This document shows, one piece after another, positions 26,869 to 36,552 of a stretch of DNA of 64,000 nt. The position numbers and the translations under genes are program-made. The notes beneath the pieces were generated by a model that searched no databases, was not told where the DNA came from, and saw only the letters and a program-made list of their open reading frames with translations. The DNA is from Flavobacterium indicum GPTSA100-9 = DSM 17447 (GTDB taxonomy: Bacteria; Bacteroidota; Bacteroidia; Flavobacteriales; Flavobacteriaceae), in the NCBI RefSeq assembly GCF_000455605.1, contig NC_017025.1:372001-436000 (forward strand), in the 5' to 3' direction. Each line of letters begins with the position of its first letter. Position 1 is the stretch's first letter.

Positions 26869-28419
26869 ATGTACCAGTTTTCAAGTAAATTAAAAACTTT
26901 TTCTTTCATCCTTATGGTTGTTGGAGCTTTAGGAATCGGTTACGGCTTCCTTACTACTCCTAAAACAACTGAAGATGTTGAAAAAATATTAAAAGAGCAA
27001 GAAGCTCACCACGGAGGTGGTCATCATGAAGCACATGCAACAGCTGAACATGGTTCAACTGCTCATGCTGAAGAATCACATGCTAATGCAGATGCATCTG
27101 CAACTACTATATCACATGAGGTTAAAGATACTTTAACATCAAAACTTCATGCTTCTGAAGCTCATACAAGTGTTGATTCTACAACTGTTGCTCATGATTC
27201 AAGTGTAGTTGCAATTGCTCCAGTTGTTTCTAATGATGATTCTAATCATAATGAAGTAGTAGTGACAAAAGCTAAAGAAATTGCTGTTGATCATGCTGCA
27301 GAACATAAAGAGCATGTAGAACATGTAAAACATCAATTACAAAATAAACCTTGGTCTGCATTATATGTAGCTTGTATTTTCTTTATGTTGATTGCTGTTG
27401 GAGCTTTAGCATTTTATGCTATTCAATGGGCTGCTCAAGCGGGTTGGTCTCCAATTGTATTCAGAGTAATGGAAGGTGTTTCTAGTTATTTATTACCAGG
27501 TTCTATTATTTTCTTTGTATTGTTGTTAATGGCTGCTTTTCATGTAAATAATAATCATATTTTCGTATGGATGGATGAAGAGGTTGTTAAAAACGATCAT
27601 TTAATTCAAGGAAAATCTGGTTTCTTAAATGTACCATTCTTTTTAATTAGAGCTGCAATATTCTTAATTGGTTGGAATCTTTACAGATTTATTTCTAGAA
27701 AGAATTCTATTAAGTTAGATGAAACTAAAGATTTATCATTCTTTAAAAAGAATTATAAAGCTGCTGCAACGTTTTTGGTATTCTTTATCGTATCAGAATC
27801 TATAATGTCATGGGATTGGATTATGTCTGTAGATCCTCACTGGTATAGTACTTTGTTTGGTTGGTATGTATTTGCAAGTTTCTTTGTAAGTGGTATTACA
27901 GTAATTACTTTAATTACACTATACTTAAAATCTAAAGGTTTATTACCTCAAGTAAATAAGAGTCATATTCACGACTTAGCTAAATTTATGTTTGGTATTA
28001 GTATCTTCTGGACATATTTATGGTTTTCTCAATTTATGTTAATGTGGTACTCTGATATTCCTGAAGAAATTACTTATTTCATTACAAGAATTGAAAATTA
28101 TAATTTACCTTTCTTCGGAATGGTTGCTATGAATTTCTTATTCCCATTATTAATTTTAATGAACGCTGATTTCAAACGTTTAACTTGGGTTATTGTAATG
28201 GCAGGTATCGTAATTTTAGCTGGTCATTATCTAGATTTCTATAATATGATTATGCCTGCAACTGTGGGTGACCAATGGTTTATTGGTGTGTCTGAAATTA
28301 GTTCAGTATTATTCTTCTTAGGATTATTTATATTTGTAGTATTTACTTCGTTAACTAAAACATCTTTAGTTTCAGAAGGTAATCCTTATATTGAAGAAAG
28401 CAAACATTTTCATTATTAA
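26869..28419 (+). CDS. actF: Alternative complex III subunit ActF, second NrfD-like membrane protein
   Basis: The 516-residue protein has one N-terminal membrane helix (TFSFILMVVGALGIGYGFL), then a long His/Ala/Ser-rich soluble insertion (about residues 40-160), and then about nine membrane helices of the ActF/NrfD type. Signatures include SWDWIMSVDPHWYSTLFGWY and FWTYLWFSQFMLMWYSDIPE. The His-rich insertion is unusually long, with many HH and HXH groups, and could bind metal, but its role is unknown. I start at the ATG at 26869, because the longer frame needs a TTG. It lies directly after actE. Confidence 0.92.
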   Translation: MYQFSSKLKTFSFILMVVGALGIGYGFLTTPKTTEDVEKILKEQEAHHGGGHHEAHATAEHGSTAHAEESHANADASATTISHEVKDTLTSKLHASEAHTSVDSTTVAHDSSVVAIAPVVSNDDSNHNEVVVTKAKEIAVDHAAEHKEHVEHVKHQLQNKPWSALYVACIFFMLIAVGALAFYAIQWAAQAGWSPIVFRVMEGVSSYLLPGSIIFFVLLLMAAFHVNNNHIFVWMDEEVVKNDHLIQGKSGFLNVPFFLIRAAIFLIGWNLYRFISRKNSIKLDETKDLSFFKKNYKAAATFLVFFIVSESIMSWDWIMSVDPHWYSTLFGWYVFASFFVSGITVITLITLYLKSKGLLPQVNKSHIHDLAKFMFGISIFWTYLWFSQFMLMWYSDIPEEITYFITRIENYNLPFFGMVAMNFLFPLLILMNADFKRLTWVIVMAGIVILAGHYLDFYNMIMPATVGDQWFIGVSEISSVLFFLGLFIFVVFTSLTKTSLVSEGNPYIEESKHFHY

Positions 28420-28438
28420 TATTTAAAGTAATAAACAA

Positions 28439-29581
28439 ATGAACAGTTTATTGGTACTTATAATTGTAGTTTTATTAGGTGTTGCTATTTGGCAATTATC
28501 TAAAATATTTAACCTGACAACAGAAAAATCTTCTGATGACTCAGAAATCGCAAATGATAGAGATAATAATGTTAATGGTTATTTAATGTTTGCTTTTGTT
28601 GGATTTATCTATATTTTTACAATTTACTCTTTAGTTAAATGGGGTCATTTTGTATTAGGAACTCCGGCTTCTGAACATGGTGTTGATTATGATAACTTAA
28701 TGTACATTTCAATGGTTATCATTTTTATTGTACAAACTATTACTCAATTCTTATTACATTATTTCGCGTTTAAATATAGAGGTAAAGAAGGTCAAAAAGC
28801 TTTATATTTTGCTGATAACAACAAATTAGAAATGATTTGGACTGTTATTCCGGTAATTGTTTTAGCTGGATTAATTCTTTACGGTTTGTATACTTGGAAC
28901 AACATCATGAATGTTGAAAAAGGTGAGGAAGTAATCAATATTGAATTATATGCTAAACAGTTTAGTTGGGAAGCTAGATATTCTGGTGAAGATAATACTT
29001 TAGGTAAAGCTAACGTACGTTACATTAAAGATGTAAATACATTAGGAGTTGATTTGTCTGATCCTGCTGCTCAAGATGATAAAGTAGTAACAGAATTACA
29101 TATTCCTGTTGGTAAGAAAATTCATTTCAGAATGCGTTCTCAAGATGTATTACACTCAGCTTATATGCCTCATTTTAGAGCGCAAATGAACTGTGTGCCT
29201 GGTATGGTAACTGAATTTGCATTCACCCCTACTATTACAACTGCAGAAATGAGAAATGATCCTAAAATTATTGCTAAAGTTGCAGATATTAATAAAATTA
29301 GAGCTAAGAAAAGCGCTGAATTAGTTGCAAAAGGGCAACCGGCTTTAGAACCTTACACATTTGATTACTTATTGTTATGTAATAAAATATGTGGTGCTTC
29401 TCACTACAATATGCAAATTAAAATTATTGTTGAGTCTGAAGCGGACTATAAAAAATGGGTAAAAGAGCAAAAAACTATTGCAGCACAAGTTAAAGAAGCT
29501 TCAGCTCCTAAAGTTGATCCTGCAGCTCCTGTAGAAGTAGTTGTAGATTCAACTAAAACTATGGCTCAAGCAGTAAAATAA
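28439..29581 (+). CDS. coxB: Cytochrome c oxidase subunit II
   Basis: The 380-residue protein has a membrane helix at the very N-terminus, two further helices (about 40-60 and 80-105), and a periplasmic cupredoxin domain with the CuA centre. Visible ligands are the histidine in DVLHSAYMPHFR and the C-x3-C-x3-H-x2-M group CNKICGASHYNM. A lysine takes the place of the glutamate often found between the cysteines. The C-terminus has an Ala/Pro/Val-rich tail. Placement after actF means it works with alternative complex III as a supercomplex-type respiratory unit. The gap to coxA is 34 bases. Confidence 0.93.
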   Translation: MNSLLVLIIVVLLGVAIWQLSKIFNLTTEKSSDDSEIANDRDNNVNGYLMFAFVGFIYIFTIYSLVKWGHFVLGTPASEHGVDYDNLMYISMVIIFIVQTITQFLLHYFAFKYRGKEGQKALYFADNNKLEMIWTVIPVIVLAGLILYGLYTWNNIMNVEKGEEVINIELYAKQFSWEARYSGEDNTLGKANVRYIKDVNTLGVDLSDPAAQDDKVVTELHIPVGKKIHFRMRSQDVLHSAYMPHFRAQMNCVPGMVTEFAFTPTITTAEMRNDPKIIAKVADINKIRAKKSAELVAKGQPALEPYTFDYLLLCNKICGASHYNMQIKIIVESEADYKKWVKEQKTIAAQVKEASAPKVDPAAPVEVVVDSTKTMAQAVK

Positions 29582-29615
29582 ATTTAGATAAGATTAAAAT
29601 TATAATATAAAAAGT

Positions 29616-31382
29616 ATGTCACACGATCACGGTCATCATAAAGAAACTTTCATTACTAAATATATTTTTAGTATTGACCACAAAATGATTGCTAAACAAT
29701 ACCTTATCTCTGGTTTATTAATGGGGATTGTTGGAATTGTATTATCGTTATTCTTCCGTATGCAAATCGCATGGCCTGAGGAATCTTTTGAAGTTTTCAA
29801 AATTTTCTTAGGTGAAAAATTAGCACCAGGAGGTGTAATGAGAAACGATATTTACTTAGCTTTAGTTACAATTCACGGTACTATAATGGTATTCTTTGTA
29901 TTAACAGCTGGTTTATCAGGTACTTTTAGTAACTTATTAATTCCATTGCAAATTGGTGCACGTGATATGGCTTCAGGATTTATGAACATGCTATCTTTTT
30001 GGATGTTCTTCGTTTCTTGTGTTATCATGATTATTTCTCTATTCGTTGAATCAGGACCTGCTTCTGCTGGTTGGACAATTTATCCTCCTTTATCAGCATT
30101 ACCAGAAGCAATACCAGGTTCAGGTTTAGGTATGACTTTATGGTTAGTATCAATGGCTATTTTCATTGCATCTTCTTTAATGGGGTCTTTGAATTATATA
30201 GTAACAGTGATTAATTTAAGAACTAAAGGTATGTCCATGACACGTTTACCTTTAACGGTTTGGGCTTTCTTTGTAACAGCTATTATTGGTGTTATCTCAT
30301 TCCCAGTATTATTCTCTGCTGCATTGTTATTAATTTTCGATAGAAGTTTTGGTACTTCATTCTATTTATCTGATATTTTTATCAAAGGTGAAGTTTTACA
30401 TTATCAAGGTGGTTCTCCAGTTTTATTTGAACATTTATTCTGGTTCTTAGGTCACCCTGAAGTATACATTGTATTGTTACCTGCTTTAGGTATTACTTCT
30501 GAAATCATTGCTACTAATGCTAGAAAACCAATTTTTGGTTATAGAGCCATGGTAACTTCTATTATCGCAATTGCATTTTTATCAACAATTGTTTGGGGTC
30601 ACCATATGTTCGTTTCAGGTATGAATCCTTTCTTAGGTTCAGTATTTACCTTTACAACTTTGTTAATTGCAATTCCTTCTGCTGTTAAAGCGTTTAACTA
30701 TATTACAACATTATGGAAAGGTAACTTACAGTTAAATCCTGCTATGTTGTTCTCAATCGGATTAGTTTCAACTTTTATTACAGGAGGGCTAACAGGTATT
30801 ATCTTAGGAGACTCTACGTTAGATATTAACGTACATGATACATATTTCGTTGTGGCTCACTTCCACTTAGTAATGGGTATCTCTGCTTTATATGGTTTCT
30901 TCGCTGGTGTATACCACTGGTTCCCTAGAATGTTTGGAAGAATGATGAATAAAACGTTAGGTTATGTTCATTTCTGGGTAACTGCAGTATGTGCTTATGG
31001 TGTATTTTTCCCAATGCACTTTATCGGTATGGCTGGTTTACCAAGAAGATATTATACAAATTCAGCGTTCCCTTTATTTGATGAATTAGCTGATACTAAC
31101 GTATTAATTACTGTATTTGCTTTAGTAGGTGCTGCTTTCCAAATTGTTTTCTTCTGGAATTTCTTCTACAGTATCTTTAAAGGTAAAAAAGCAGTTATGA
31201 ATCCTTGGAAATCTAATACATTAGAGTGGACTGCTCCAGTTGAACATATCCATGGCAACTGGCCAGGTGAAATTCCTGAAGTTCATAGATGGGCTTACGA
31301 TTATAGTAAACCTGGACATGACGATGATTTTGTTCCTCAAAATGTCCCAATGAAAGAAGGTGAAGAAGAATTACATCACTAA
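29616..31382 (+). CDS. coxA: Cytochrome c oxidase subunit I (aa3-type heme-copper oxidase)
   Basis: The 588-residue protein has about 12 membrane helices. Heme and CuB ligands are visible: HGTIMVFFVLTAG for the low-spin heme, FLGHPEVYIVLLPALG with the His-Tyr pair, WGHHMFVSGMNP for CuB, and VVAHFHLVMG for both hemes. HPEVYI and the FFRMQIAWP N-terminal part are typical of A-type oxidases. The N-terminus SHDHGHHK is His-rich. It is the terminal oxidase catalytic subunit. Subunits III and IV and the assembly factors are encoded at 59.2-64 kb. A clear terminator follows. Confidence 0.95.
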   Translation: MSHDHGHHKETFITKYIFSIDHKMIAKQYLISGLLMGIVGIVLSLFFRMQIAWPEESFEVFKIFLGEKLAPGGVMRNDIYLALVTIHGTIMVFFVLTAGLSGTFSNLLIPLQIGARDMASGFMNMLSFWMFFVSCVIMIISLFVESGPASAGWTIYPPLSALPEAIPGSGLGMTLWLVSMAIFIASSLMGSLNYIVTVINLRTKGMSMTRLPLTVWAFFVTAIIGVISFPVLFSAALLLIFDRSFGTSFYLSDIFIKGEVLHYQGGSPVLFEHLFWFLGHPEVYIVLLPALGITSEIIATNARKPIFGYRAMVTSIIAIAFLSTIVWGHHMFVSGMNPFLGSVFTFTTLLIAIPSAVKAFNYITTLWKGNLQLNPAMLFSIGLVSTFITGGLTGIILGDSTLDINVHDTYFVVAHFHLVMGISALYGFFAGVYHWFPRMFGRMMNKTLGYVHFWVTAVCAYGVFFPMHFIGMAGLPRRYYTNSAFPLFDELADTNVLITVFALVGAAFQIVFFWNFFYSIFKGKKAVMNPWKSNTLEWTAPVEHIHGNWPGEIPEVHRWAYDYSKPGHDDDFVPQNVPMKEGEEELHH

Positions 31383-31391
31383 AATATAGTT

Positions 31392-31420
31392 AAAAGACCT
31401 CATTTTGAGGTCTTTTTTTA
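31392..31420 (+). terminator. Terminator of the act-cox operon
   Basis: The stem AAAAGACCTCA/TGAGGTCTTTT (31392-31402 with 31406-31416) with a three-base loop is followed by T residues. It begins ten bases after the coxA stop. Confidence 0.85.
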
Positions 31421-31484
31421 TGCATTACATTTTATATATTTTAACTATAACTTTAATGTCTATCTTTGCAAAAAAAAGTGTGAG

Positions 31485-31811
31485 ATGATAATATATAATG
31501 TTACCATAAATATTGATGATTCAGTACATGATAAATGGGTGAATTGGATGAAAACAAAACATATTGATGATGTGTTAGCAACGGGACTTTTCCATAAAGC
31601 TAAAATGATAAAAGTTTTAGTAGAAGAAGAAATGGGCGGTACAACTTATTCAATTCAATATTTTACAGATTCTAAACAAAAATTAGAGGATTATTATACG
31701 TATCATGCTCCTCGTTTACGAGAGGAAGGTGCACGTATGTTTGGAGATAAAATGTTAGCATTTAGAACGGAATTAGAAGTTTTAGATGAATTTTTCACGC
31801 GTAAAAACTAA
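31485..31811 (+). CDS. DUF4286 family protein
   Basis: The 108-residue protein starts MIIYNVTINIDDSVHDKWVN and contains the conserved HIDDVLATGLFHKAKM and YYTYHAPRLREEGARMFGD segments. This identifies the Bacteroidota DUF4286 family (ferredoxin-like alpha+beta fold expected). No function is known. It lies four bases upstream of rsmA, so it probably shares a transcript with the rRNA methyltransferase. A possible -7 box TATCTTTG is at 31461-31468. Confidence 0.85.
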   Translation: MIIYNVTINIDDSVHDKWVNWMKTKHIDDVLATGLFHKAKMIKVLVEEEMGGTTYSIQYFTDSKQKLEDYYTYHAPRLREEGARMFGDKMLAFRTELEVLDEFFTRKN

Positions 31812-31814
31812 TTC

Positions 31815-32591
31815 ATGTCTGTAAAAGCAAAAAAACATTTAGGACAACATTTTTTAACTGACGAAAGTATCGCTAAAGATATCGCTGATAGTTTGTCTTT
31901 ATCTGGATATAAAAAAGTATTAGAAATTGGTCCTGGAATGGGTGTTTTAACTAAATATGTGTTAGAAAAACCTATTGAAACTTTTGTGATCGAAATTGAT
32001 ACGGAATCCGTAGAATATTTACAAACGCATTACCTTACTTTAGCTCCCAATATCATTTCTAAAGATTTTTTAAAGTATAATCTAAAAGAAGTTTTTGAAG
32101 AGGAACCTTTTGCTATAATTGGTAATTTCCCCTATAACATTTCTACTCAAATTGTTTTTAAAACTTTAGAAATGCGTGATCAAGTTCCTGAATTTTCTGG
32201 AATGTTTCAAAAAGAAGTGGCACAACGTATTTGTTCTAAAAAAGGGAGTAAAGTGTATGGTATTTTATCGGTACTAGCACAAGCGTTTTATGACTGTGAA
32301 TATTTGTTTACAGTGCCGCCAACCGTTTTTAATCCTCCTCCAAAAGTGGATTCAGGAGTAATGATTATGCGTCGTAAAGAAAATTATAAATTGGATTGCG
32401 ACGAAAAATTATTATTTACAGTTGTTAAAACAGCTTTCAATCAACGAAGAAAAACACTTCGCAACAGTTTAAAAAGCTTGAATTTATCGGATAAATTACT
32501 AGAAGATGCTATCTTTGCACTGCGTCCGGAACAATTATCCGTAGAAGATTTCATTTCTTTAACCCAAAAAATAGCTGCCGATGGAATTTAA
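31815..32591 (+). CDS. rsmA: 16S rRNA adenine dimethyltransferase RsmA (KsgA)
   Basis: RsmA dimethylates two adjacent adenines near the 3' end of 16S rRNA during 30S assembly. The 258-residue protein starts with [15 protein letters not shown] and carries the SAM-binding motif [12 protein letters not shown]. The catalytic motif [14 protein letters not shown] is the NLPY-type motif with Phe in place of Leu. The C-terminal domain has [12 protein letters not shown] and [12 protein letters not shown]. Its end overlaps the mgtE start by 11 bases. Confidence 0.95.
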   Translation: MSVKAKKHLGQHFLTDESIAKDIADSLSLSGYKKVLEIGPGMGVLTKYVLEKPIETFVIEIDTESVEYLQTHYLTLAPNIISKDFLKYNLKEVFEEEPFAIIGNFPYNISTQIVFKTLEMRDQVPEFSGMFQKEVAQRICSKKGSKVYGILSVLAQAFYDCEYLFTVPPTVFNPPPKVDSGVMIMRRKENYKLDCDEKLLFTVVKTAFNQRRKTLRNSLKSLNLSDKLLEDAIFALRPEQLSVEDFISLTQKIAADGI

Positions 32592-33933
32592 AATCAGTAG
32601 AGCATTTATCGAACAAATAGAACATTTAATTCAAGAGAATAAAGCTCATGAGTTAGAAGTGCTGTTACAAGATATTCACTTTGCTGATATAGCTGAAATT
32701 ATGAATGATTTGCAAGATGAGCAAGCCATTTATATTTTCAACTTATTAGATTCTGAAAAAACAGCCGAAATTCTTCTTGAACTAGACGAAGAAGTGCGTG
32801 AAGTTATTCTTCGCTCGTTATCTGCTAAGGAAATCGCGGAAGAATTGGATGAGTTAGACACCGATGATGCAGCCGATATCATCGCAGAACTTCCTCAAAA
32901 GAAAAAAGCAGAAGTTATTTCCGAACTAGAAGACGTTGAACACGCTAAAGATATTGTCGATCTATTACGCTACGACGAAAATACTGCGGGTGGTATCATG
33001 GCAAAAGAGTTAGTTAAAGTCAATGAAAATTGGAATGTACTAACTTGTGTAAAAGAAATGCGCCTTCAGGCAGAAAATGTTACCCGTGTGCATTCTATTT
33101 ATGTAGTAGATGACGAAGATCGATTAAAGGGACGTTTGTCGTTAAAAGACTTGCTTACAACTTCTACAAAAACCCAAATTAGCGAGGTTTTTATCAAAAA
33201 AGTCGATTACGTTAAAGTCGATACTAAAGATGTGGAAGTGGCGCGTATCATGCAAAAATACGACTTGGAGGCTATTCCTGTAATTGATGAATTAGGCCGT
33301 TTAGTTGGTCGAATTACCATTGATGACATCGTTGATATTATTAAAGAAGAAGCCGATAAAGATTACCAGTTAGCAGCCGGTATCTCGCAAGACGTAGAAG
33401 CGGATGATAGTATTCTTGAATTAACCAAAGCGCGCTTGCCATGGTTGGTATTGGCTTTGTTTGGTGGATTTATTTCAGTTCGCGTTTTGGGGATATTTGA
33501 ACCTGCTATGGAAAATCATCCAACCTTGTTTTTATTTACCCCTCTTATAGCTGCTATGGGTGGTAATGTTGGTGTGCAATCCAGCGCCATCATCGTTCAA
33601 GGTTTAGCCAATAATACCATTACAGGAAGTATCATAAACCGACTAATTAAAGAATTTAGTTTAAGTTTAATGAATGGTGCTTTCTTATCGGGTATCCTAA
33701 TCCTTGTTTGTCACTTTGTTTTTGGTTTCGACTATTCCATAGGGATTACGGTTTCTATTGCACTATTGAGTGTTATTATATTTGCCTCACTTATTGGTAC
33801 ATTTATTCCAATTATCTTAGATAAATACGGTGTAGATCCTGCCTTGGCAACCGGACCTTTTATTACAACCAGCAATGACATTATGGGGATTTTAATCTAT
33901 TTCACTATAGCTAAAGCAATTCTTGGTTTTTAA
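32581..33933 (+). CDS. mgtE: Magnesium transporter MgtE
   Basis: The 450-residue protein has the MgtE N domain (acidic, [18 protein letters not shown]), two CBS domains (about residues 140-255: [37 protein letters not shown]), and five membrane helices at the C-terminus. These contain [19 protein letters not shown] and [15 protein letters not shown], the Mg2+ pore region. It imports Mg2+, gated by cytosolic Mg2+ through the N and CBS domains. The ATG lies inside the rsmA reading frame (11-base overlap), so translation is probably coupled. Confidence 0.95.
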   Translation: MEFKISRAFIEQIEHLIQENKAHELEVLLQDIHFADIAEIMNDLQDEQAIYIFNLLDSEKTAEILLELDEEVREVILRSLSAKEIAEELDELDTDDAADIIAELPQKKKAEVISELEDVEHAKDIVDLLRYDENTAGGIMAKELVKVNENWNVLTCVKEMRLQAENVTRVHSIYVVDDEDRLKGRLSLKDLLTTSTKTQISEVFIKKVDYVKVDTKDVEVARIMQKYDLEAIPVIDELGRLVGRITIDDIVDIIKEEADKDYQLAAGISQDVEADDSILELTKARLPWLVLALFGGFISVRVLGIFEPAMENHPTLFLFTPLIAAMGGNVGVQSSAIIVQGLANNTITGSIINRLIKEFSLSLMNGAFLSGILILVCHFVFGFDYSIGITVSIALLSVIIFASLIGTFIPIILDKYGVDPALATGPFITTSNDIMGILIYFTIAKAILGF

Positions 33934-33959
33934 TTTGAAGCACCCATCCAGTGCCTCAC

Positions 33960-34046
33960 ACAAAAGCAGTCCCGTTTTCCGTTTTATTTTTTTGTCCCCG
34001 TTCAGTTTCCCTAATGACAAAAAAGATGCCACTTCAACCGGGGCTA
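33960..34046. repeat. Intergenic element with nested inverted repeats
   Basis: TTTTTTGTC (33988-33996) pairs perfectly with GACAAAAAA (34016-34024). Outside them, AGTCCCG (33969-33975) can pair with CGGGGCT (34039-34045) with a G-T pair. The base composition is richer in C than the surroundings and no reading frame is present. It looks like a small structured repeat or remnant of a miniature element in the 187-base gap between mgtE and ruvB. Confidence 0.5.
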
Positions 34047-34120
34047 TTCATCACAACCATTTTTTAATTCATATATTTATTAGCAACTAAAAAACTTCAA
34101 ACTTTAGTTATCTTTGTCTT

Positions 34121-35143
34121 ATGAACGAAAATTTAAATCCAAATAAAGATAAATTCACGCCGCAAGATATGGATATCGAGCGCGCACTTCGCCCACTTAG
34201 TTTTGATGACTTTGCTGGTCAAGATCATGTGTTGGAGAATTTAAAAATATTTGTTGCTGCAGCCAATCAAAGGGGTGAAGCGTTGGATCATGCTTTGTTT
34301 CACGGACCTCCTGGTTTAGGAAAAACAACATTGGCAAATATTTTGGCTAATGAATTGGGGGTAGGAATTAAAATTACATCCGGACCCGTATTGGATAAAC
34401 CAGGCGATTTAGCAGGTTTGTTAACAAATCTTGAGGAACGTGATGTGTTGTTTATTGATGAAATTCATCGGTTGTCTCCTGTAGTTGAAGAATATTTATA
34501 TTCTGCTATGGAGGATTATAAAATCGATATCATGATAGAAAGTGGACCCAATGCGCGTACGGTTCAAATTAATTTAAATCCGTTTACATTAGTTGGTGCT
34601 ACCACGCGTTCCGGATTACTAACTGCACCAATGCGTGCCCGTTTCGGAATTCAAAGCCGACTACAATATTATAACACTGAATTATTAGCCACAATTATCG
34701 AACGAAGTGCATCGATATTAAATGTACCGATCGATTTAGAAGCAGCTATCGAAATTGCTGGTAGAAGTCGAGGAACGCCGCGTATTGCGAATGCCTTGTT
34801 ACGTAGGGTGCGCGATTTTGCTCAGATTAAAGGAAACGGTCGTATCGATACCGAAATAGCACAATTTGCCTTGAAAGCACTAAACGTAGATGCGCATGGA
34901 TTAGATGAAATGGATAACAAAATTTTGTCTACAATCATTGATAAATTCAAAGGCGGACCAGTCGGAATTACAACTTTGGCAACCGCAGTTGCCGAAAATG
35001 CCGAAACCTTAGAAGAAGTTTACGAACCTTTTTTAATTCAAGAAGGCTTTTTAATGCGTACTCCTCGCGGAAGAGAAGCAACGGATAAAGCCTATAAACA
35101 TTTAGGTCGATTGAAATTAGGAAATCAAGGAGAGTTGTTTTAA
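34121..35143 (+). CDS. ruvB: Holliday junction branch migration ATPase RuvB
   Basis: RuvB is the hexameric motor that, with RuvA, moves Holliday junctions. The 340-residue protein begins its AAA+ module with [15 protein letters not shown]. The Walker [14 protein letters not shown] is near residues 60-73, Walker B is [13 protein letters not shown], and sensor 1 is [20 protein letters not shown]. The C-terminal winged helix has [13 protein letters not shown] and [18 protein letters not shown] -7-like TATCTTTG at 34109-34116 precedes the ATG closely. ruvA is 12.5 kb away at 47616. Confidence 0.96.
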   Translation: MNENLNPNKDKFTPQDMDIERALRPLSFDDFAGQDHVLENLKIFVAAANQRGEALDHALFHGPPGLGKTTLANILANELGVGIKITSGPVLDKPGDLAGLLTNLEERDVLFIDEIHRLSPVVEEYLYSAMEDYKIDIMIESGPNARTVQINLNPFTLVGATTRSGLLTAPMRARFGIQSRLQYYNTELLATIIERSASILNVPIDLEAAIEIAGRSRGTPRIANALLRRVRDFAQIKGNGRIDTEIAQFALKALNVDAHGLDEMDNKILSTIIDKFKGGPVGITTLATAVAENAETLEEVYEPFLIQEGFLMRTPRGREATDKAYKHLGRLKLGNQGELF

Positions 35144-35161
35144 GTTGAGAGTTGTATGATT

Positions 35162-35188
35162 GAAGCTAGAAGATTGAAGCTGGAAGAT
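35162..35188. repeat. Left flanking repeat of the second four-helix-bundle gene
   Basis: Tandem-like units GAAGCTAGAAGATT and GAAGCTGGAAGAT are found here. The inverted form (ATCTTCC units) stands on the other side of the gene at 35619-35648. Confidence 0.6.
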
Positions 35189-35226
35189 TTTGTGGTAAAT
35201 AATATTAAATTTGGTTAAAAAATTTG

Positions 35227-35580
35227 ATGAGTTTTAAGTTTGAAAAATTAATAATATGGCAAAAAGCAATGGATTTTGGAGAAGAAATATACGCGCTTTC
35301 AAGTAATTTTCCAAAGCAAGAAATGTTTAATCTTACCTCACAAATAAATAGAGCGGCAGACTCAATTGCTTTAAATATATCTGAAGGTTCTATTCTTCAA
35401 AGTAATGCAGAATTTAAAAGGTTTTTAGGATATGCTATTCGTTCTTTGGGCGAAGTGGTAACTTGTCTTTATAAAGCCAAAAGAAGAAAATACGTTAATG
35501 TAGATTGTTTTGAAAAATTATATACAGAATCATTTAATTTAATGAACATGATGATTGCTTTTAGGAACCAACTAAAGTAA
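35227..35580 (+). CDS. Four-helix-bundle protein of the 23S rRNA intervening-sequence (S23) family, second copy
   Basis: The 117-residue protein has the family core: FEKLIIWQKAMDFGEEIYAL, then FNLTSQINRAADSIALNISEG, then GYAIRSLGEVVTCLYKA. It is clearly related in plan to, but diverged from, the protein at 11306-11620. I use the ATG at 35227; an in-frame TTG lies directly before it. It sits between ruvB and queG and is bounded by inverted copies of an AAGATGGAAG-type repeat. As with the first copy, it looks like a small inserted unit. Its function is unknown. Confidence 0.87.
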   Translation: MSFKFEKLIIWQKAMDFGEEIYALSSNFPKQEMFNLTSQINRAADSIALNISEGSILQSNAEFKRFLGYAIRSLGEVVTCLYKAKRRKYVNVDCFEKLYTESFNLMNMMIAFRNQLK

Positions 35581-35616
35581 ATTTGATTTACAGTTTAAAT
35601 TTCAAATAATTTCGTA

Positions 35617-36552
35617 ATGGCTTCCATCTTCCATCTTCCATCTTCCATTTATTCGAAACTCATCAAACAAAAAGCAATTGCTTTAGGATTTTTGTCATGT
35701 GGTATTTCAAAAGCTGATTTTCTAGAGCAAGAAGCACCACGATTAGAAAACTGGCTGAATAAAAATTATCACGGCCAAATGGCCTATATGGAAAACCATT
35801 TTGATAAACGTTTAGATCCACGTTTGTTGGTTGATGGTGCCAAAAGTGTTATTTCCTTATTGTTGAATTACTATCCGTCCGAACAACAAAATCAAGAGAG
35901 TTATAAGATTTCAAAATATGCTTATGGCGAAGATTACCACTTTGTTATCAAAGATAAATTAAAATCTTTACTTCAATTTATTCAAGAAGAAATTGGTGAA
36001 GTAAACGGACGTGTTTTTGTGGATTCGGCTCCTGTTTTAGATAAAGCTTGGGCAGCCAAAAGCGGCTTGGGTTGGATAGGGAAAAATGCCAACTTAATTA
36101 CACAAAAAGTTGGCTCGTTTTATTTTATTGCCGAATTAATTATAGACCTTGAATTAGAATATGACCTTCCTACTACCGATCATTGTGGTACTTGTACAGC
36201 TTGTATCGATGCTTGTCCAACACAAGCCATAATTCAACCTTATGTAGTGGACGGGAGTAAATGTATTTCTTATTTTACCATTGAACTTAAAGATAATTTG
36301 CCTCAAGAAATGAAAGGACAATTTGAGGATTGGGTTTTTGGATGCGACGTGTGTCAAGACGTATGCCCATGGAACCGATTTGCAAAACCTCACCACGAAC
36401 CACTTTTTCAACCAAAACCTGAGCTGTTAAATTTTTCAAAGCGCGATTGGCAAGAACTCACCAAAGAAACTTTCAATAAAGTGTTTAAAAATTCAGCTGT
36501 GAAACGAACCAAGTTTGAAGGATTGCTTCGAAATATTGAATTTGTAAAGTGA
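35617..36552 (+). CDS. queG: Epoxyqueuosine reductase QueG
   Basis: QueG is the cobalamin- and 4Fe-4S-dependent enzyme that makes queuosine in tRNA from epoxyqueuosine. The 311-residue protein contains the QueG core ([19 protein letters not shown]), the catalytic region [20 protein letters not shown], and two ferredoxin cysteine groups, [12 protein letters not shown] and [11 protein letters not shown]. Length is normal. The first ten or so codons, including the ATG, lie in the repeated TCTTCCA tract flanking the preceding four-helix-bundle gene. The native start has therefore probably been replaced or shifted by that repeat. Confidence 0.93.
   Translation: MASIFHLPSSIYSKLIKQKAIALGFLSCGISKADFLEQEAPRLENWLNKNYHGQMAYMENHFDKRLDPRLLVDGAKSVISLLLNYYPSEQQNQESYKISKYAYGEDYHFVIKDKLKSLLQFIQEEIGEVNGRVFVDSAPVLDKAWAAKSGLGWIGKNANLITQKVGSFYFIAELIIDLELEYDLPTTDHCGTCTACIDACPTQAIIQPYVVDGSKCISYFTIELKDNLPQEMKGQFEDWVFGCDVCQDVCPWNRFAKPHHEPLFQPKPELLNFSKRDWQELTKETFNKVFKNSAVKRTKFEGLLRNIEFVK
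35619..35648. repeat. Right flanking repeat, four units of CTTCCAT type
   Basis: TTCCATC/TTCCATT units are tandemly repeated and are the inverted counterpart of 35162-35188. They encode the first residues of the queG product. Confidence 0.65.

Noticed and set aside
35619..35648. Tandem CTTCCAT units as a possible CRISPR-like array
   Set aside because: Units are about seven bases with no spacers and no cas genes anywhere in the window; it is a simple repeat flanking a small gene.
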